Source of the DNA: Lacrimispora xylanolytica
Lineage (GTDB): Bacteria > Bacillota > Clostridia > Lachnospirales > Lachnospiraceae
Direction of reading: 5' to 3'
DNA length: 64,000 nucleotides
NCBI RefSeq assembly: GCF_026723765.1
Contig: NZ_CP113524.1
Location: 3,953,001 to 4,017,000 of the forward strand
The notes beneath the pieces were generated by a model that was not told where the DNA came from, made no database searches, and saw only the letters and a program-made list of their open reading frames with translations. Below, one piece after another: positions 1 through 7,501 of the stretch. Position 1 is the first letter of the stretch. Each line of letters begins with the position of its first letter. A program made the translations under genes and the position numbers.

Positions 1-954
1 GGCCAAACCTACGGTTACTGCATTCTTTTTCAGTTTTCCATCTGCATATGTATAAATAAATGGGTTTCCGCCTTCGTAGTAAACACTGTCGACGGGTACG
101 GTCAGAACATTGTCTGCCTTCTGAGACACAACATAGAGCTTAACGGAGGTACCGGTTGCCAGAGTGTTGCCATCTGGTATGGATGCCTTTACTTTAAATA
201 ATCCGCTTGCCTGGTCGATCATGGTGCTGACCTCAGTGATGGTTGCTGCGCGGTCAGTTCCGTTCTTTTCCACCTTAATGGTATCACCGGTCTTAAGACC
301 ATTTACAATTCGCTCTGGAACATAAAAGTTAACCGCTTTGCCGCCTTCCCCTGAAATAACACAAAGAACTGTGCTTGGAGCAACCATATCATGTGCCTTT
401 ACATTAAAGCTCTCCACCTTTCCAGAAATAGGTGCTGTCACCTGGCTGCTTTCCAGCTGAATGTTATAACCAATCTTAGCGTTATCATATTGTAGCTTTG
501 CAAGCTGTACTTTATCTACCAGTGATTGATAATCTGCCTCAGCAACATCTCCCGCCTGATAAAGTACGGTCATTCTGTCTAAATTCTTCTTGGCATCCTC
601 ATAGCTGACTCTTGCGGTCTCCGCAGTGATCTTAGAGCTTTCTACCTGCTTTGTATCAATGACGCAAAGGAGCTGGCCGGCCGTTACCATATCTCCAGTC
701 TGTACGCCTACATTGGTGATCTCACCATTTCCAAGAGGTGTAACATAAACAATACTATCCGGTTCGATGGTACCTATCAGTTCGCTGCTTAACTGAATGC
801 TTCTGTTTTCCGGTTTTACCACAGAAACGGCAGGGGGAACTTCTGCTACGATTTCATCCTTATTCCCCCCCAGAATTCTTGGAATCAACAGACCTGCCAC
901 CGCAACGACTGCGATTACGGCTACGGCGATTGTAATCATCTTCTTCTTTGTCAT
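1..954 (-). CDS. Efflux membrane-fusion (HlyD/RND adaptor) protein, 3' end cut by window
   Basis: This encodes the extracytoplasmic adaptor subunit of an efflux system, which links an inner-membrane pump to its exit path. The 318 codons in the window begin with a short Lys-rich stretch and one hydrophobic segment (about residues 6-27), then a lipoyl-like half (about 65-105), a helical hairpin rich in Ala, Gln and Lys (about 105-165), the second lipoyl half ending in APISGKV, and the start of the beta-barrel. The order is typical of RND/ABC-type periplasmic adaptor proteins, which in Firmicutes usually pair with a MacB-like ABC exporter. The start ATG follows AGAAGGAG at a good distance. It lies 23 bp after the TetR gene on the same strand, so the pump is probably controlled by that regulator. 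The partner pump gene would lie beyond position 1, and its type cannot be seen. Confidence 0.85.
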   Translation of the reverse strand, partial: MTKKKMITIAVAVIAVVAVAGLLIPRILGGNKDEIVAEVPPAVSVVKPENRSIQLSSELIGTIEPDSIVYVTPLGNGEITNVGVQTGDMVTAGQLLCVIDTKQVESSKITAETARVSYEDAKKNLDRMTVLYQAGDVAEADYQSLVDKVQLAKLQYDNAKIGYNIQLESSQVTAPISGKVESFNVKAHDMVAPSTVLCVISGEGGKAVNFYVPERIVNGLKTGDTIKVEKNGTDRAATITEVSTMIDQASGLFKVKASIPDGNTLATGTSVKLYVVSQKADNVLTVPVDSVYYEGGNPFIYTYADGKLKKNAVTVGLA

Positions 955-977
955 AATTCACTCCTTCTGTTTCATAA

Positions 978-1598
978 TCATTTTAAATTCTGTTTACGAA
1001 TTCCATATTGTAAAATATCTAATTTTTCCCGGAAAACTTCCTTAATTTTCTCTTTATCTTCCGGATGTACATAAAACCATTCCAGGCCTCTGGCCATTTC
1101 GTAAAATATCATGGATATCAGCATACCAAAGGTCTCTATACTCTGATCTTTAAAATCAGATTTGTCAATGGATTCATACATGACCATAAGCATGGTAAAT
1201 TGACCTGGTGACATATCCCGGGATAAATGATTGGTCACTCCATACATCTGAACACTATCTACGATATTCTTAACTAACTGCAGGATAGTCTCCTGTGAAT
1301 CAAAAACATTTCCATCAAGAAGTGATTCCATGGTCTTCCAAAGATCTCCATGGTTCTTTTTCGCACTTCTCTCCCAGGCGCACTGAAAGTTCTCAGCAGC
1401 ATCCTCAAATATGTAAGCCAATATATCATGCTTATCTTCAAAATATGTATAAAAGCTTCCCCTTGATATGCCAGCTTCTTTAATGATCTTATTAATAGAA
1501 GCTTTTTCAAACGGCACCCGGACAAATTCAGCCATGGCCGCTTGCTTTATGATTTCCTTTTTTTCCTTCGGAAGGTTATAAAATCGTTCCGTAGGCAT
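978..1598 (-). CDS. TetR/AcrR family transcriptional regulator
   Basis: This is a 206-residue DNA-binding repressor. Residues about 8-55 form the TetR helix-turn-helix; the stretch INKIIKEAGISRGSFYTYF, followed by EDKHDIL, is characteristic. The rest is an all-helical ligand-binding and dimerisation region with no recognisable subgroup. It is the first gene of an apparent two-gene unit with the efflux adaptor (gap 23 bp), an arrangement in which TetR proteins commonly repress their own efflux operon. The upstream DNA has a set of GAGTCT/AGACTC half-sites that could be its operator. The start has AGTGAGGTGAAGAA just ahead of ATG. The ligand is unknown. Confidence 0.9.
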   Translation of the reverse strand: MPTERFYNLPKEKKEIIKQAAMAEFVRVPFEKASINKIIKEAGISRGSFYTYFEDKHDILAYIFEDAAENFQCAWERSAKKNHGDLWKTMESLLDGNVFDSQETILQLVKNIVDSVQMYGVTNHLSRDMSPGQFTMLMVMYESIDKSDFKDQSIETFGMLISMIFYEMARGLEWFYVHPEDKEKIKEVFREKLDILQYGIRKQNLK

Positions 1599-1640
1599 TT
1601 CTTCACCTCACTTTTTCCCTCATCTATATTTACGCAAAAC

Positions 1641-1702
1641 AATGAGTCTAATTTGCAAAGCAGACTCTTCTTGCAAAAAAAGAGTCTGGCACGCCAGACT
1701 CT
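1641..1702. promoter_or_regulatory. Array of four alternating GAGTCT/AGACTC half-sites upstream of tetR
   Basis: The half-sites start at 1644 (gagtct), 1662 (agactc), 1682 (gagtct) and 1696 (agactc). The first pair is a 6-bp perfect dyad with a 12-bp gap. The last pair is the stem of the terminator described separately. Position just ahead of a TetR gene makes an autoregulatory operator plausible, but RNA folding is an equally good explanation for part of the array. Confidence 0.4.
1674..1702 (-). terminator. Rho-independent terminator, minus strand
   Basis: A 10-bp perfect stem (1681-1690 with 1693-1702, or 9 bp with a 4-base loop) is followed on the minus strand by seven Ts. No annotated gene ends directly upstream; the nearest upstream gene end is at 1894, with a strong promoter in between, so it most likely ends the short RNA starting near 1822 or attenuates transcription into tetR. 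Confidence 0.8.
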
Positions 1703-1822
1703 TACGCTGATGCTTCGTCACATCAGTGATAATCTTTCTTAAGCGCAGCATGTGCTTCCAGCCCGTAAGGGCTTTTGTACCACAGGACATGTTTCCTATG
1801 AAACAAAAAGGTGACAACCTGC
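1675..1822 (-). ncRNA. Candidate structured small RNA or 5' leader/attenuator of tetR-efflux operon
   Basis: Transcription from the promoter at 1828-1856 would start near 1822 and stop at the terminator at 1675-1702, giving an RNA of about 145 nt. Visible hairpins in order are GTTTC-ATAG-GAAAC, AGCCC-TTAC-GGGCT (possibly enclosed by a CATGT/ACATG pairing), CTGATG with CATCAG around an 8-base loop, and the terminator. I do not recognise a known riboswitch or RNA family. It could be an independent small RNA, or a riboswitch/attenuator leader for the tetR-efflux genes that follow on the same strand. Confidence 0.5.
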
Positions 1823-1856
1823 CACTTATTATAATGACACGTTGTCACCTTGTCAA
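1808..1856 (-). promoter_or_regulatory. Consensus sigma-A promoter overlapped by an 11-bp dyad
   Basis: On the minus strand, TTGACA (1851-1856) and TATAAT (1828-1833) are separated by exactly 17 bp, a perfect vegetative promoter. An 11-bp perfect inverted repeat, AAGGTGACAAC at 1808-1818 and GTTGTCACCTT at 1841-1851, brackets the -10 element, with arms in the spacer and around +10. Such a dyad would suit a repressor operator. There is no good coding start immediately downstream. Confidence 0.75.
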
Positions 1857-1893
1857 GAAAGGTTATATTTATTTAATAAATTTTCTCAATCCT

Positions 1894-2085
1894 TTACTTT
1901 TCCTTGTCCAAAAGTTCCTTTAATGCTTCATCGCTGTCCTCGATCCACACATCCTCTTCCTCTTCATTCAGACCAAGAAAGCGGGCAAGGGTTTCAGGTG
2001 AGCTGCCATTGTTCCATTCATCCACATAATCGTCAATGGCTTCAAACTCAATCTCACCTGCCAGATATTTTTCCTTAAATGTCAT
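1894..2085 (-). CDS. Small acidic protein, unknown function
   Basis: This is a 63-residue acidic protein (MTFKEKYLAG onward, with a run of four Glu near residue 43) without a signal peptide or membrane segment. I recognise the general type as a conserved small hypothetical of Lachnospiraceae but cannot assign a function. The start was placed at the ATG preceded by GGGAG seven bases upstream; an upstream ATG in frame has no such site and would overlap the GntR gene. It follows the GntR-type gene by 16 bp and is probably the last gene of the ispE operon. Confidence 0.7.
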   Translation of the reverse strand: MTFKEKYLAGEIEFEAIDDYVDEWNNGSSPETLARFLGLNEEEEDVWIEDSDEALKELLDKEK

Positions 2086-2101
2086 AAAAGCGCTCCCTTC
2101 C

Positions 2102-2776
2102 TTATTCCTGTTCCTTGATATTTTTAGAGACTGTAATTTCCTGATTGTCAATATGTTCCCGCATCGCTTCCTTTGCTTCTTCCACTTTGCGTCTTCTTAC
2201 AGCTTCCAATATATGATCATGCTCCAGCAACAGAATCTGGCGCTTATCTTCATCCTTAATGTATTCCAAACGGTAGCGGTACATCTGCTCTCTTAGATTG
2301 TTGATCATCTGAATCAGTCTGTCATTGCAGGTGCCTTTATAAATGACATCATGATATGCCTCATCTGTTTCTGCAATCTCCATGGGATTTCCGTTTAACA
2401 CAGCATGTTTAAATTCTTCCTGTCTCTGCTCCAGCTCTTCGACAGCATCCGGCAGCATTCTCTGGCAAGCAAGCTCAATGGCAAGCTCTTCTAAGGATCT
2501 TCGTACCTCTAATACATCCCTTAAGCTTTTCTCAGAGATCTTTGCTACTTCAGCTCCCTTTCTGGGGATCATGAGTACGAGCCCTTCCAGCTCAAGCTTT
2601 CGGATGGCTTCCCGTATGGGAGTACGGCTGACTCCAAGGCGCTCTGCAAGCTGAATCTCCATCAGACGCTCTCCTGGTGCCAGCTCCCCTTTTAAAATTG
2701 CCTGCCGCAGTGTGTTGAACACAACATCACGAAGGGGCAGATACTCATTCATATTGACCTTTAAATCATTGCCCAT
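2102..2776 (-). CDS. GntR family regulator, FadR/FCD subgroup
   Basis: This is a 224-residue transcription factor. Residues about 16-80 form the winged helix (ILKGELAPGERL, then LGVSRTPIREAIRKLELEGL). Residues about 85-215 form the all-helical FCD effector domain, with the usual metal-binding acidic and His positions visible around DEAYHDVI, LEHDHI and REHIDN. FCD regulators bind small organic acids; the ligand cannot be told here. The ATG lies within the last 11 bases of ispE and is preceded by AAGGAGG, so the two genes are translationally coupled, an unusual partnership for an isoprenoid kinase gene. Confidence 0.9.
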   Translation of the reverse strand: MGNDLKVNMNEYLPLRDVVFNTLRQAILKGELAPGERLMEIQLAERLGVSRTPIREAIRKLELEGLVLMIPRKGAEVAKISEKSLRDVLEVRRSLEELAIELACQRMLPDAVEELEQRQEEFKHAVLNGNPMEIAETDEAYHDVIYKGTCNDRLIQMINNLREQMYRYRLEYIKDEDKRQILLLEHDHILEAVRRRKVEEAKEAMREHIDNQEITVSKNIKEQE

Positions 2777-3671
2777 TGGTAACCTCCTTGGTATTATAAA
2801 AATTCGTTAAATAAACCTGTTTTGCCAGGTTCTTGCTCTTTCCATAACGCAGCTCTTCATATGCGTTTTCCGCTGCCCTGGGGCTTGTAAAAATGCCGAA
2901 CACCGTAGGACCGCTTCCGCTCATCAATGCGTTTACAGCTCCAAGCTCCTTTATTTTTTCCTTAATCTGTGCGATGACCGGATATTCCTTAATGGTAACC
3001 GTTTCAAGAATATTTCCAAGGCGCTGGGACACCTGGTGGATGTTATGATTCTCGATGGCCTCTATAATCCCATCAATATCCGGATGATCCGAAGCTTCAA
3101 GCTTTTCCAGATTAAGATTATCGTAAACAAATTTGGTGGATACCCCTACCGCAGGCTTTGCAATTAGCACCTGACATTGTGGCATATCCGGAAGAGGAGT
3201 AAGGATCTCACCGATTCCTTCCGATAAAGCGGTTCCCCGAAGCACACAGTAAGGAACATCTGCACCGATTTTTACGCCCCGCTCCATAAGCTCTTCCCTG
3301 GTAAGTCCAAGCTGGAACATCTTATTTACTCCAAATAATACGGCAGCTGCGTCGCTGCTGCCCCCTGCCATTCCAGCGGAAACCGGTATGAATTTCTTTA
3401 AATTGATCCGTATCCCGTGGGTAACATGAAACTCGTCCATTAAAAGCTTTGCTGCTTTGTATACCAGATTGTTCTCATTGACTGGTAAATAAAACAGGTT
3501 GGTAACGATTTCAATGCCTGGTGTTTCTTTTAAGTAAATATCGATCTTATCATAAAGGCCCACGGTCTGCATGATCATGCGCACATCGTGGTATCCGTCT
3601 TCCCGTCTCCGCAAAACATCAAGCCCCAGATTAATTTTTCCATACGCTTTTAATCCCAGATGTCTTATCAT
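2766..3671 (-). CDS. ispE: 4-diphosphocytidyl-2-C-methyl-D-erythritol kinase
   Basis: IspE phosphorylates CDP-methylerythritol in the methylerythritol phosphate route to isoprenoids. The protein has all three GHMP-kinase motifs: KINLGLDVL near the N terminus, the ATP loop PVSAGMAGGSSDAAA, and GSGPTVFGIF near the C terminus. The length, about 301 residues, is normal. I chose the ATG at 3671, ten bases after AGAGAGGG; an in-frame TTG two codons upstream, four bases after the same site, is the alternative. It heads an operon with the GntR regulator. A promoter is visible at 3734-3762. Confidence 0.95.
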   Translation of the reverse strand: MIRHLGLKAYGKINLGLDVLRRREDGYHDVRMIMQTVGLYDKIDIYLKETPGIEIVTNLFYLPVNENNLVYKAAKLLMDEFHVTHGIRINLKKFIPVSAGMAGGSSDAAAVLFGVNKMFQLGLTREELMERGVKIGADVPYCVLRGTALSEGIGEILTPLPDMPQCQVLIAKPAVGVSTKFVYDNLNLEKLEASDHPDIDGIIEAIENHNIHQVSQRLGNILETVTIKEYPVIAQIKEKIKELGAVNALMSGSGPTVFGIFTSPRAAENAYEELRYGKSKNLAKQVYLTNFYNTKEVTNGQ

Positions 3672-3733
3672 AGGCAAACAGCCCTCTCTTTTGTTTCAGA
3701 TTGTATTTTTATATTATTTTGTATACAGTATTT

Positions 3734-3762
3734 AGTATATACCCAAATGAGGAAAAGTACAA
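3734..3762 (-). promoter_or_regulatory. Promoter for ispE operon
   Basis: Minus-strand TTGTAC (3757-3762) and TATACT (3734-3739) are separated by 17 bp, about 60 bp ahead of the ispE start. The rest of the 300-base gap between ispE and the alarmone synthetase (3672-3972) holds this promoter and the terminator at 3923-3953; I see nothing else in it. Confidence 0.6.
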
Positions 3763-3922
3763 GCGTTATTCTTTTAACGTATCATATGATGTTTTCACGG
3801 TAAAAATTCTCAGTTACAAAGGGGCTGATTTGATCTGTTTTGGCATTTTCACCATAATGAAAGCCTTTCGTAATCGTTTATTGTATATCCTGCCCCGCAC
3901 CATTTTTTCAAGGTATTAATAT

Positions 3923-3953
3923 AAAAAGACTCCGGCAGATATTCTGCGGAGTC
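3923..3953 (-). terminator. Terminator of the alarmone synthetase unit
   Basis: The stem GACTCC-GCAGA with its complement and a one-base bulge (3928-3953) is followed on the minus strand by five Ts. It lies 20 bp after the stop of the gene at 3973. Confidence 0.8.
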
Positions 3954-3972
3954 CCTCTCGATGCTGATTCAA

Positions 3973-4551
3973 TTATAGAAATTCTTCCATTGCCTCTTCC
4001 ATACGCATTAATGAAGCGGCATAATCTTGAAATGCTTTTGCTGCCTCGGCTTCCTTATTTCCTTTATAGCAGATCCTGTGTTCCATACTGGCCCATAGAT
4101 CCATGGACATGGTACGAAGCTGAATCTCAACCGGATAATATTCCATTCCATCCGTATGATAAACCGGAACACCGAACACTATGTGATAGCTTCTATATCC
4201 ATTGGCCTTTGGTTTCCCAATATAGTCGCTCTCTTTTATAATTACAATATCATTCTGTTTTTTTAACAAATTCACGACTCCATAAATATCTCTTACAAAG
4301 AAACAGATCACACGGAGCCCTGCAATGTCTGTCAGATAGTTTCTGGCCGAATCGATACTGATTTCATGTCCATTGGTCTTAAGTTTATTCTCAATGCTTT
4401 CCTTTTGCTTAATTCTGTGCTGGATGTGATGAATGGGATAATTCTGGTACTTCCTTCTATAATCCTGATTCAGTACATCCACTCTGACCCGAAGGTTCTT
4501 AAGGGCATCCTCATAAGGCTGGACAAAGCATAGGTACTCTTCCTCGGTCAT
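3973..4551 (-). CDS. Small alarmone synthetase (RelA/SpoT synthetase domain, RelQ/RelP type)
   Basis: This is a single-domain (p)ppGpp synthetase that transfers pyrophosphate from ATP to GDP or GTP. The 192 residues contain only the synthetase fold: TDIAGLRVICFF (Mg-binding Asp at about residue 75), the substrate loop NGYRSYH (about 117-123), and EIQLRT followed by MDLWASMEH (about 142-158). No hydrolase, TGS or ACT domain is present, so it is a stand-alone enzyme, not Rel. The start is the ATG with GGGAGGTGG directly upstream; the longer reading from a TTG at 4623 has no ribosome site. It sits downstream of a YesL-like gene and ends at a clear terminator. Confidence 0.92.
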   Translation of the reverse strand: MTEEEYLCFVQPYEDALKNLRVRVDVLNQDYRRKYQNYPIHHIQHRIKQKESIENKLKTNGHEISIDSARNYLTDIAGLRVICFFVRDIYGVVNLLKKQNDIVIIKESDYIGKPKANGYRSYHIVFGVPVYHTDGMEYYPVEIQLRTMSMDLWASMEHRICYKGNKEAEAAKAFQDYAASLMRMEEAMEEFL

Positions 4552-4631
4552 ATTCCACCTCCCTGGTAATTCCTTATCACGGAAATTAAGTATAACCTCT
4601 TTTTGTGTCCATATGGTGTCCAAACTATGAA

Positions 4632-5378
4632 TTACATATCCTCAGAATTTTCTTTGGGATTTTCGTCACCCTTTCCCATTAAACTGCTGCTGATGGGTTC
4701 CTCATCATCCATAAAAAGTGGTCTCATTTCATCGGAATGCTCTTCTTTTTTAGGCATGTACTGCTCAAAAACCGGAGACAGAATGTATGAATTTATAAAT
4801 GCAAGAAGCGGAAATCCAAACAGCATGAAAATCATAAGGACCGGAGGTACTACAAAGATAAATCCCGTGGCTATCAAAGCTGCGTTGATTACAATCATAC
4901 CAATGGTACGGAACAGATGACGTAATGACATAAAGAACGCATTAAAAAAGGTTTTCTTTACGGTATTATAGAATCTGGACTGCAGTGGAAAAATGTACAT
5001 GAATACTGCAGCGTATACAATGGTCATAGCCAGGAATACGGTCAGCATTACTGTTTTTAAGGTTCCGGAACCAGTGTATAATCTGGCAAAGAAATACAGA
5101 TCCACTCCAAGAATGGCACCAATGGCCAAAAGCACCAGCCAGATTGCTGTTGCCTGCTTGAAGTTTTCCTTAAATGATTTGAAAAAGGATTTAATGGTGT
5201 ATCCGTCATCATCTCTTGCGAGCTTCAGAGTCACATAATATACAGCCGTGGTGGAAGCTCCAATGGTGAAAATCGGTATACTGAATATAAGCCATAAAAT
5301 ATTTAAGAGTATCAAATCTCCGAATTTGCCAATAAAGCGCCACACCGGATTATCATAATTAAAAAAACCTGATAGCAT
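4632..5378 (-). CDS. YesL family (DUF624) membrane protein
   Basis: This is a 248-residue integral membrane protein of the YesL/DUF624 family, often found near carbohydrate-uptake genes in Firmicutes but of unproven function. It opens with the family's typical GFFNYDNPVWRFIGKFGDLILLN and has about five membrane segments (near residues 21-50, 75-98, 108-132, 158-180 and 178-200), then a hydrophilic acidic tail of about 45 residues with many Glu and Ser. No sugar transporter is adjacent here. It has its own promoter (5414-5442), and the alarmone synthetase follows it. Confidence 0.85.
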   Translation of the reverse strand: MLSGFFNYDNPVWRFIGKFGDLILLNILWLIFSIPIFTIGASTTAVYYVTLKLARDDDGYTIKSFFKSFKENFKQATAIWLVLLAIGAILGVDLYFFARLYTGSGTLKTVMLTVFLAMTIVYAAVFMYIFPLQSRFYNTVKKTFFNAFFMSLRHLFRTIGMIVINAALIATGFIFVVPPVLMIFMLFGFPLLAFINSYILSPVFEQYMPKKEEHSDEMRPLFMDDEEPISSSLMGKGDENPKENSEDM

Positions 5379-5412
5379 ATGTCATTCCCCTTCTCTCTTT
5401 AGCGTCAAAAGT

Positions 5413-5442
5413 CATTATAGCGGATTTACCAATAAAAATCAA
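5413..5442 (-). promoter_or_regulatory. Promoter for the YesL gene
   Basis: Minus-strand TTGATT (5437-5442), a 17-bp spacer and a perfect TATAAT (5414-5419) lie about 35 bp ahead of the start. The 13-mer spanning the -10 (5413-5425) recurs exactly at 12007-12019, in front of a lipoprotein gene. Confidence 0.7.
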
Positions 5443-5504
5443 ACATTCTTAATTATTTCATGGAAAATTTAGAATTATTTTTTAAAAATTCTCCGGTAAT
5501 ATGA

Positions 5505-5510
5505 TATAAT
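5505..5510 (+). promoter_or_regulatory. -10 element for the 5551 gene
   Basis: A perfect TATAAT lies about 40 bp ahead of the ATG at 5551. The -35 region is AT-rich without a clear hexamer, so the promoter is only probable. Confidence 0.4.
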
Positions 5511-5550
5511 CAATAAAGAATTTGGAATATGATAGAAAAAGGAGCACATC

Positions 5551-6252
5551 ATGACCCCCTACGAAGACAAAACCATTAAGGACACCATGCGTGAGGAAGG
5601 AAGAAAGCTTAAGGATATGAACGGCAAGGACAAGCTATGGTATATCTGGGAATATTATAAGATCCCGATCATCAGCGTGGTGGTGGCCATATTCCTTATC
5701 TTTTCCATTGGCTCTGCAGTTTATAACAACCGATTTGAAACAGCCTTAAATTGTGTGATTTTAAACAGCCAGCTCACAAGCCAGACCACCTCTCCCGACG
5801 ATTATTTTGACAAAGACTTTCGTTCGTACATCAATCTGCCGGAGGATACGAAAATCGAAGTCAATTACTCTATGTCTCTTTCCTTTGACGAGTCAGCCAT
5901 GAGCGACTTTACCTATGCGGAGCTGGCAAAGCTCTCTGCCATGATTACCAGCAAGGAGCTGGACGTCATGATTGCAAGGAAGGATTCCATTGACCACTTT
6001 GGTAAGATGGAAGGCTATATGGACTTAAAAAAGCTTCTCTCCCCGCAGGAGTATGAGAAGGTAAAGGATAAGCTTTATTTCGTAACCGCTCAGGAAACCG
6101 GAGAGAAGATGGCCGTGGGCATTGAAATCGACAAAGAGGATTTTGAGAAAAAGACCGGCCTTCTTGTTGATGGACCCATTCTCTCTGTTATGGTAAATTC
6201 CACTCATACAGACACAGCCCTTGGCCTGATTCGCTACATGTTCGGGCTGTAA
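5551..6252 (+). CDS. Membrane-anchored protein of unknown function
   Basis: I do not recognise this 233-residue protein. It has a charged cytoplasmic N terminus of about 36 residues rich in Lys, Glu and Asp, a single membrane helix at about 37-57, and an external domain of about 175 residues with no cysteines beyond one. The external part is a mixed alpha/beta sequence with a repeated interest in Asp and Glu. AAGGAG lies seven bases ahead of ATG. The gene stands alone on the plus strand, and its last 65 bases overlap the 3' end of the convergent GNAT gene. Confidence 0.75.
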   Translation: MTPYEDKTIKDTMREEGRKLKDMNGKDKLWYIWEYYKIPIISVVVAIFLIFSIGSAVYNNRFETALNCVILNSQLTSQTTSPDDYFDKDFRSYINLPEDTKIEVNYSMSLSFDESAMSDFTYAELAKLSAMITSKELDVMIARKDSIDHFGKMEGYMDLKKLLSPQEYEKVKDKLYFVTAQETGEKMAVGIEIDKEDFEKKTGLLVDGPILSVMVNSTHTDTALGLIRYMFGL

Positions 6253-6937
6253 GTGTAAAGCCCAGAGACTTTATAAGCCTTAAAGAAGGCTGATTATCTT
6301 CCTGAATTCTTGCATAGATTCTGGGAGATATCTCCTCACCGGCATAGGTGATGATCGCCTTGCACGCTTCTAAACCATATCCCTTTTTACGAAAGGAAGT
6401 AAAGATGTGATATCCCAGCTCCACCGGGGTATCATTTTCTTTTATATAGGGCATCAATTCTTCCAGACCAGAAAGCTCCATAGGAAAGATTCCAGCCTTT
6501 CCCACCAGCCGTCCTGTCTCATTCTCTGCGAGAGCCCATACGCCGTATTCATAAAAGCCGTACTGGCAACGGATATAGTCCCTTAAAGAATCGGGATGGC
6601 TAAAGATTTCCCCGTTCTTTCCTCCATCGGCTTCATGAGGGATCTGTACGCTGTCTTCTTCTATGAATTCCCTTATGGTCAGCCGGTCTGTCCTTTTAAT
6701 CTGCAAGGGAAGTCCGAATCTTCTTCTTACCACCTTTTCTAAAAATCCATCGTCAATGTCCTCTACCGATTCCACTAGATAGGAAGCAGGAGAAAGAGAC
6801 TGCCCCTCCTTTTTTCTGTCCCATAAGCCAATAACAGCCCTGCCTTCTGCATAAGCAGAACACAGGGCTTTGGAATCATCAGACACGGTAATCTTATATT
6901 CAGTTCCTTCTATCATAAGTTCCCGTTCCAGAGTCAT
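6188..6937 (-). CDS. GNAT family N-acetyltransferase
   Basis: This is a 249-residue protein. Residues about 85-235 form a GNAT fold: the acetyl-CoA loop region ELGYHIFTSFRKKGYGLEA (about 173-191) and the NQPSLRLIKSLGF motif (about 215-227) are typical of RimJ/RimL-like enzymes. The first 80 residues are an extra N-terminal region with no family I recognise. The substrate is unknown. It starts 4 bp after the cyclophilin stop and must share its transcript. The 3' end overlaps the opposing gene by 65 bp. Confidence 0.85.
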   Translation of the reverse strand: MTLERELMIEGTEYKITVSDDSKALCSAYAEGRAVIGLWDRKKEGQSLSPASYLVESVEDIDDGFLEKVVRRRFGLPLQIKRTDRLTIREFIEEDSVQIPHEADGGKNGEIFSHPDSLRDYIRCQYGFYEYGVWALAENETGRLVGKAGIFPMELSGLEELMPYIKENDTPVELGYHIFTSFRKKGYGLEACKAIITYAGEEISPRIYARIQEDNQPSLRLIKSLGFTLTARTCSESGQGLCLYEWNLP

Positions 6938-6941
6938 GGCC

Positions 6942-7460
6942 TTATACGGTTTCTGGTTCTGGATATTCTTCGCCGAAGGTTTCTGCTGTCATGGACTTGA
7001 TCTTCTGCTCGCTCATAGGGCGGTCGTTGTAGTCTGTTTTCACATCAGCAATCTTGTTCACAATATCCATACCCTCAATCACTTTACCAAATCCAGCGTA
7101 AGCACCATCTAAATGAGGAGCTGGCTTGTGCATAATAAAGAACTGGGAGCCTGCGGAATCAGGATGCATGGCTCTTGCCATGGAAAGCACGCCTTCTGAA
7201 TGCTTAAATGCATTGGCAACGCCATTCTGGCTGAATTCACCCTTAATGGAGTAGCCAGGACCGCCGGTTCCTGTTCCCTGAGGACAACCGCCCTGAATCA
7301 TAAAACCATTGATGACTCTGTGAAAAATAAGGCCGTCATAAAATCCTTTTTTTACCAGACTTAAAAAGTTATTAACTGTGTTAGGTGCGATCTCCGGATA
7401 GAGCTCTGCTTTGATTATATCTCCATTTTCCATTGTAATTGTAATCACAGGATTTTTCAT
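6942..7460 (-). CDS. Peptidyl-prolyl cis-trans isomerase, cyclophilin type
   Basis: This is a cytosolic cyclophilin (172 residues, no signal peptide) that speeds proline isomerisation during folding. The active-site block FHRVINGFMIQGGCPQGTG is intact, including the catalytic Arg and the following Phe, Met and Gln; SQFFIM and the HLDGAYAGFGKV region complete the fold. A good promoter lies at 7502-7530, and the GNAT gene follows in the same unit. Confidence 0.95.
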   Translation of the reverse strand: MKNPVITITMENGDIIKAELYPEIAPNTVNNFLSLVKKGFYDGLIFHRVINGFMIQGGCPQGTGTGGPGYSIKGEFSQNGVANAFKHSEGVLSMARAMHPDSAGSQFFIMHKPAPHLDGAYAGFGKVIEGMDIVNKIADVKTDYNDRPMSEQKIKSMTAETFGEEYPEPETV

Positions 7461-7501
7461 ATTTTACTTCCTTTCCCGCCCTTAGGCTTACATATGTCTG
7501 T

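Noticed and set aside
1620-1790. A 56-codon basic ORF inside the candidate RNA (ATG at 1790)
   Set aside because: It runs straight through the 10-bp terminator and its T-tract, so most transcripts would not carry its end; spacing to AGGA is short. A leader peptide is still conceivable.
1675-1822. Guanidine-II (mini-ykkC) riboswitch
   Set aside because: Two hairpins contain ACGG and ACGA, but the loops are not the clean 4-base ACGR loops closed by G-C pairs that the motif needs.
3701-3919. A 72-codon plus-strand ORF upstream of ispE
   Set aside because: No ribosome site; it overlaps the ispE promoter and has no coding character.
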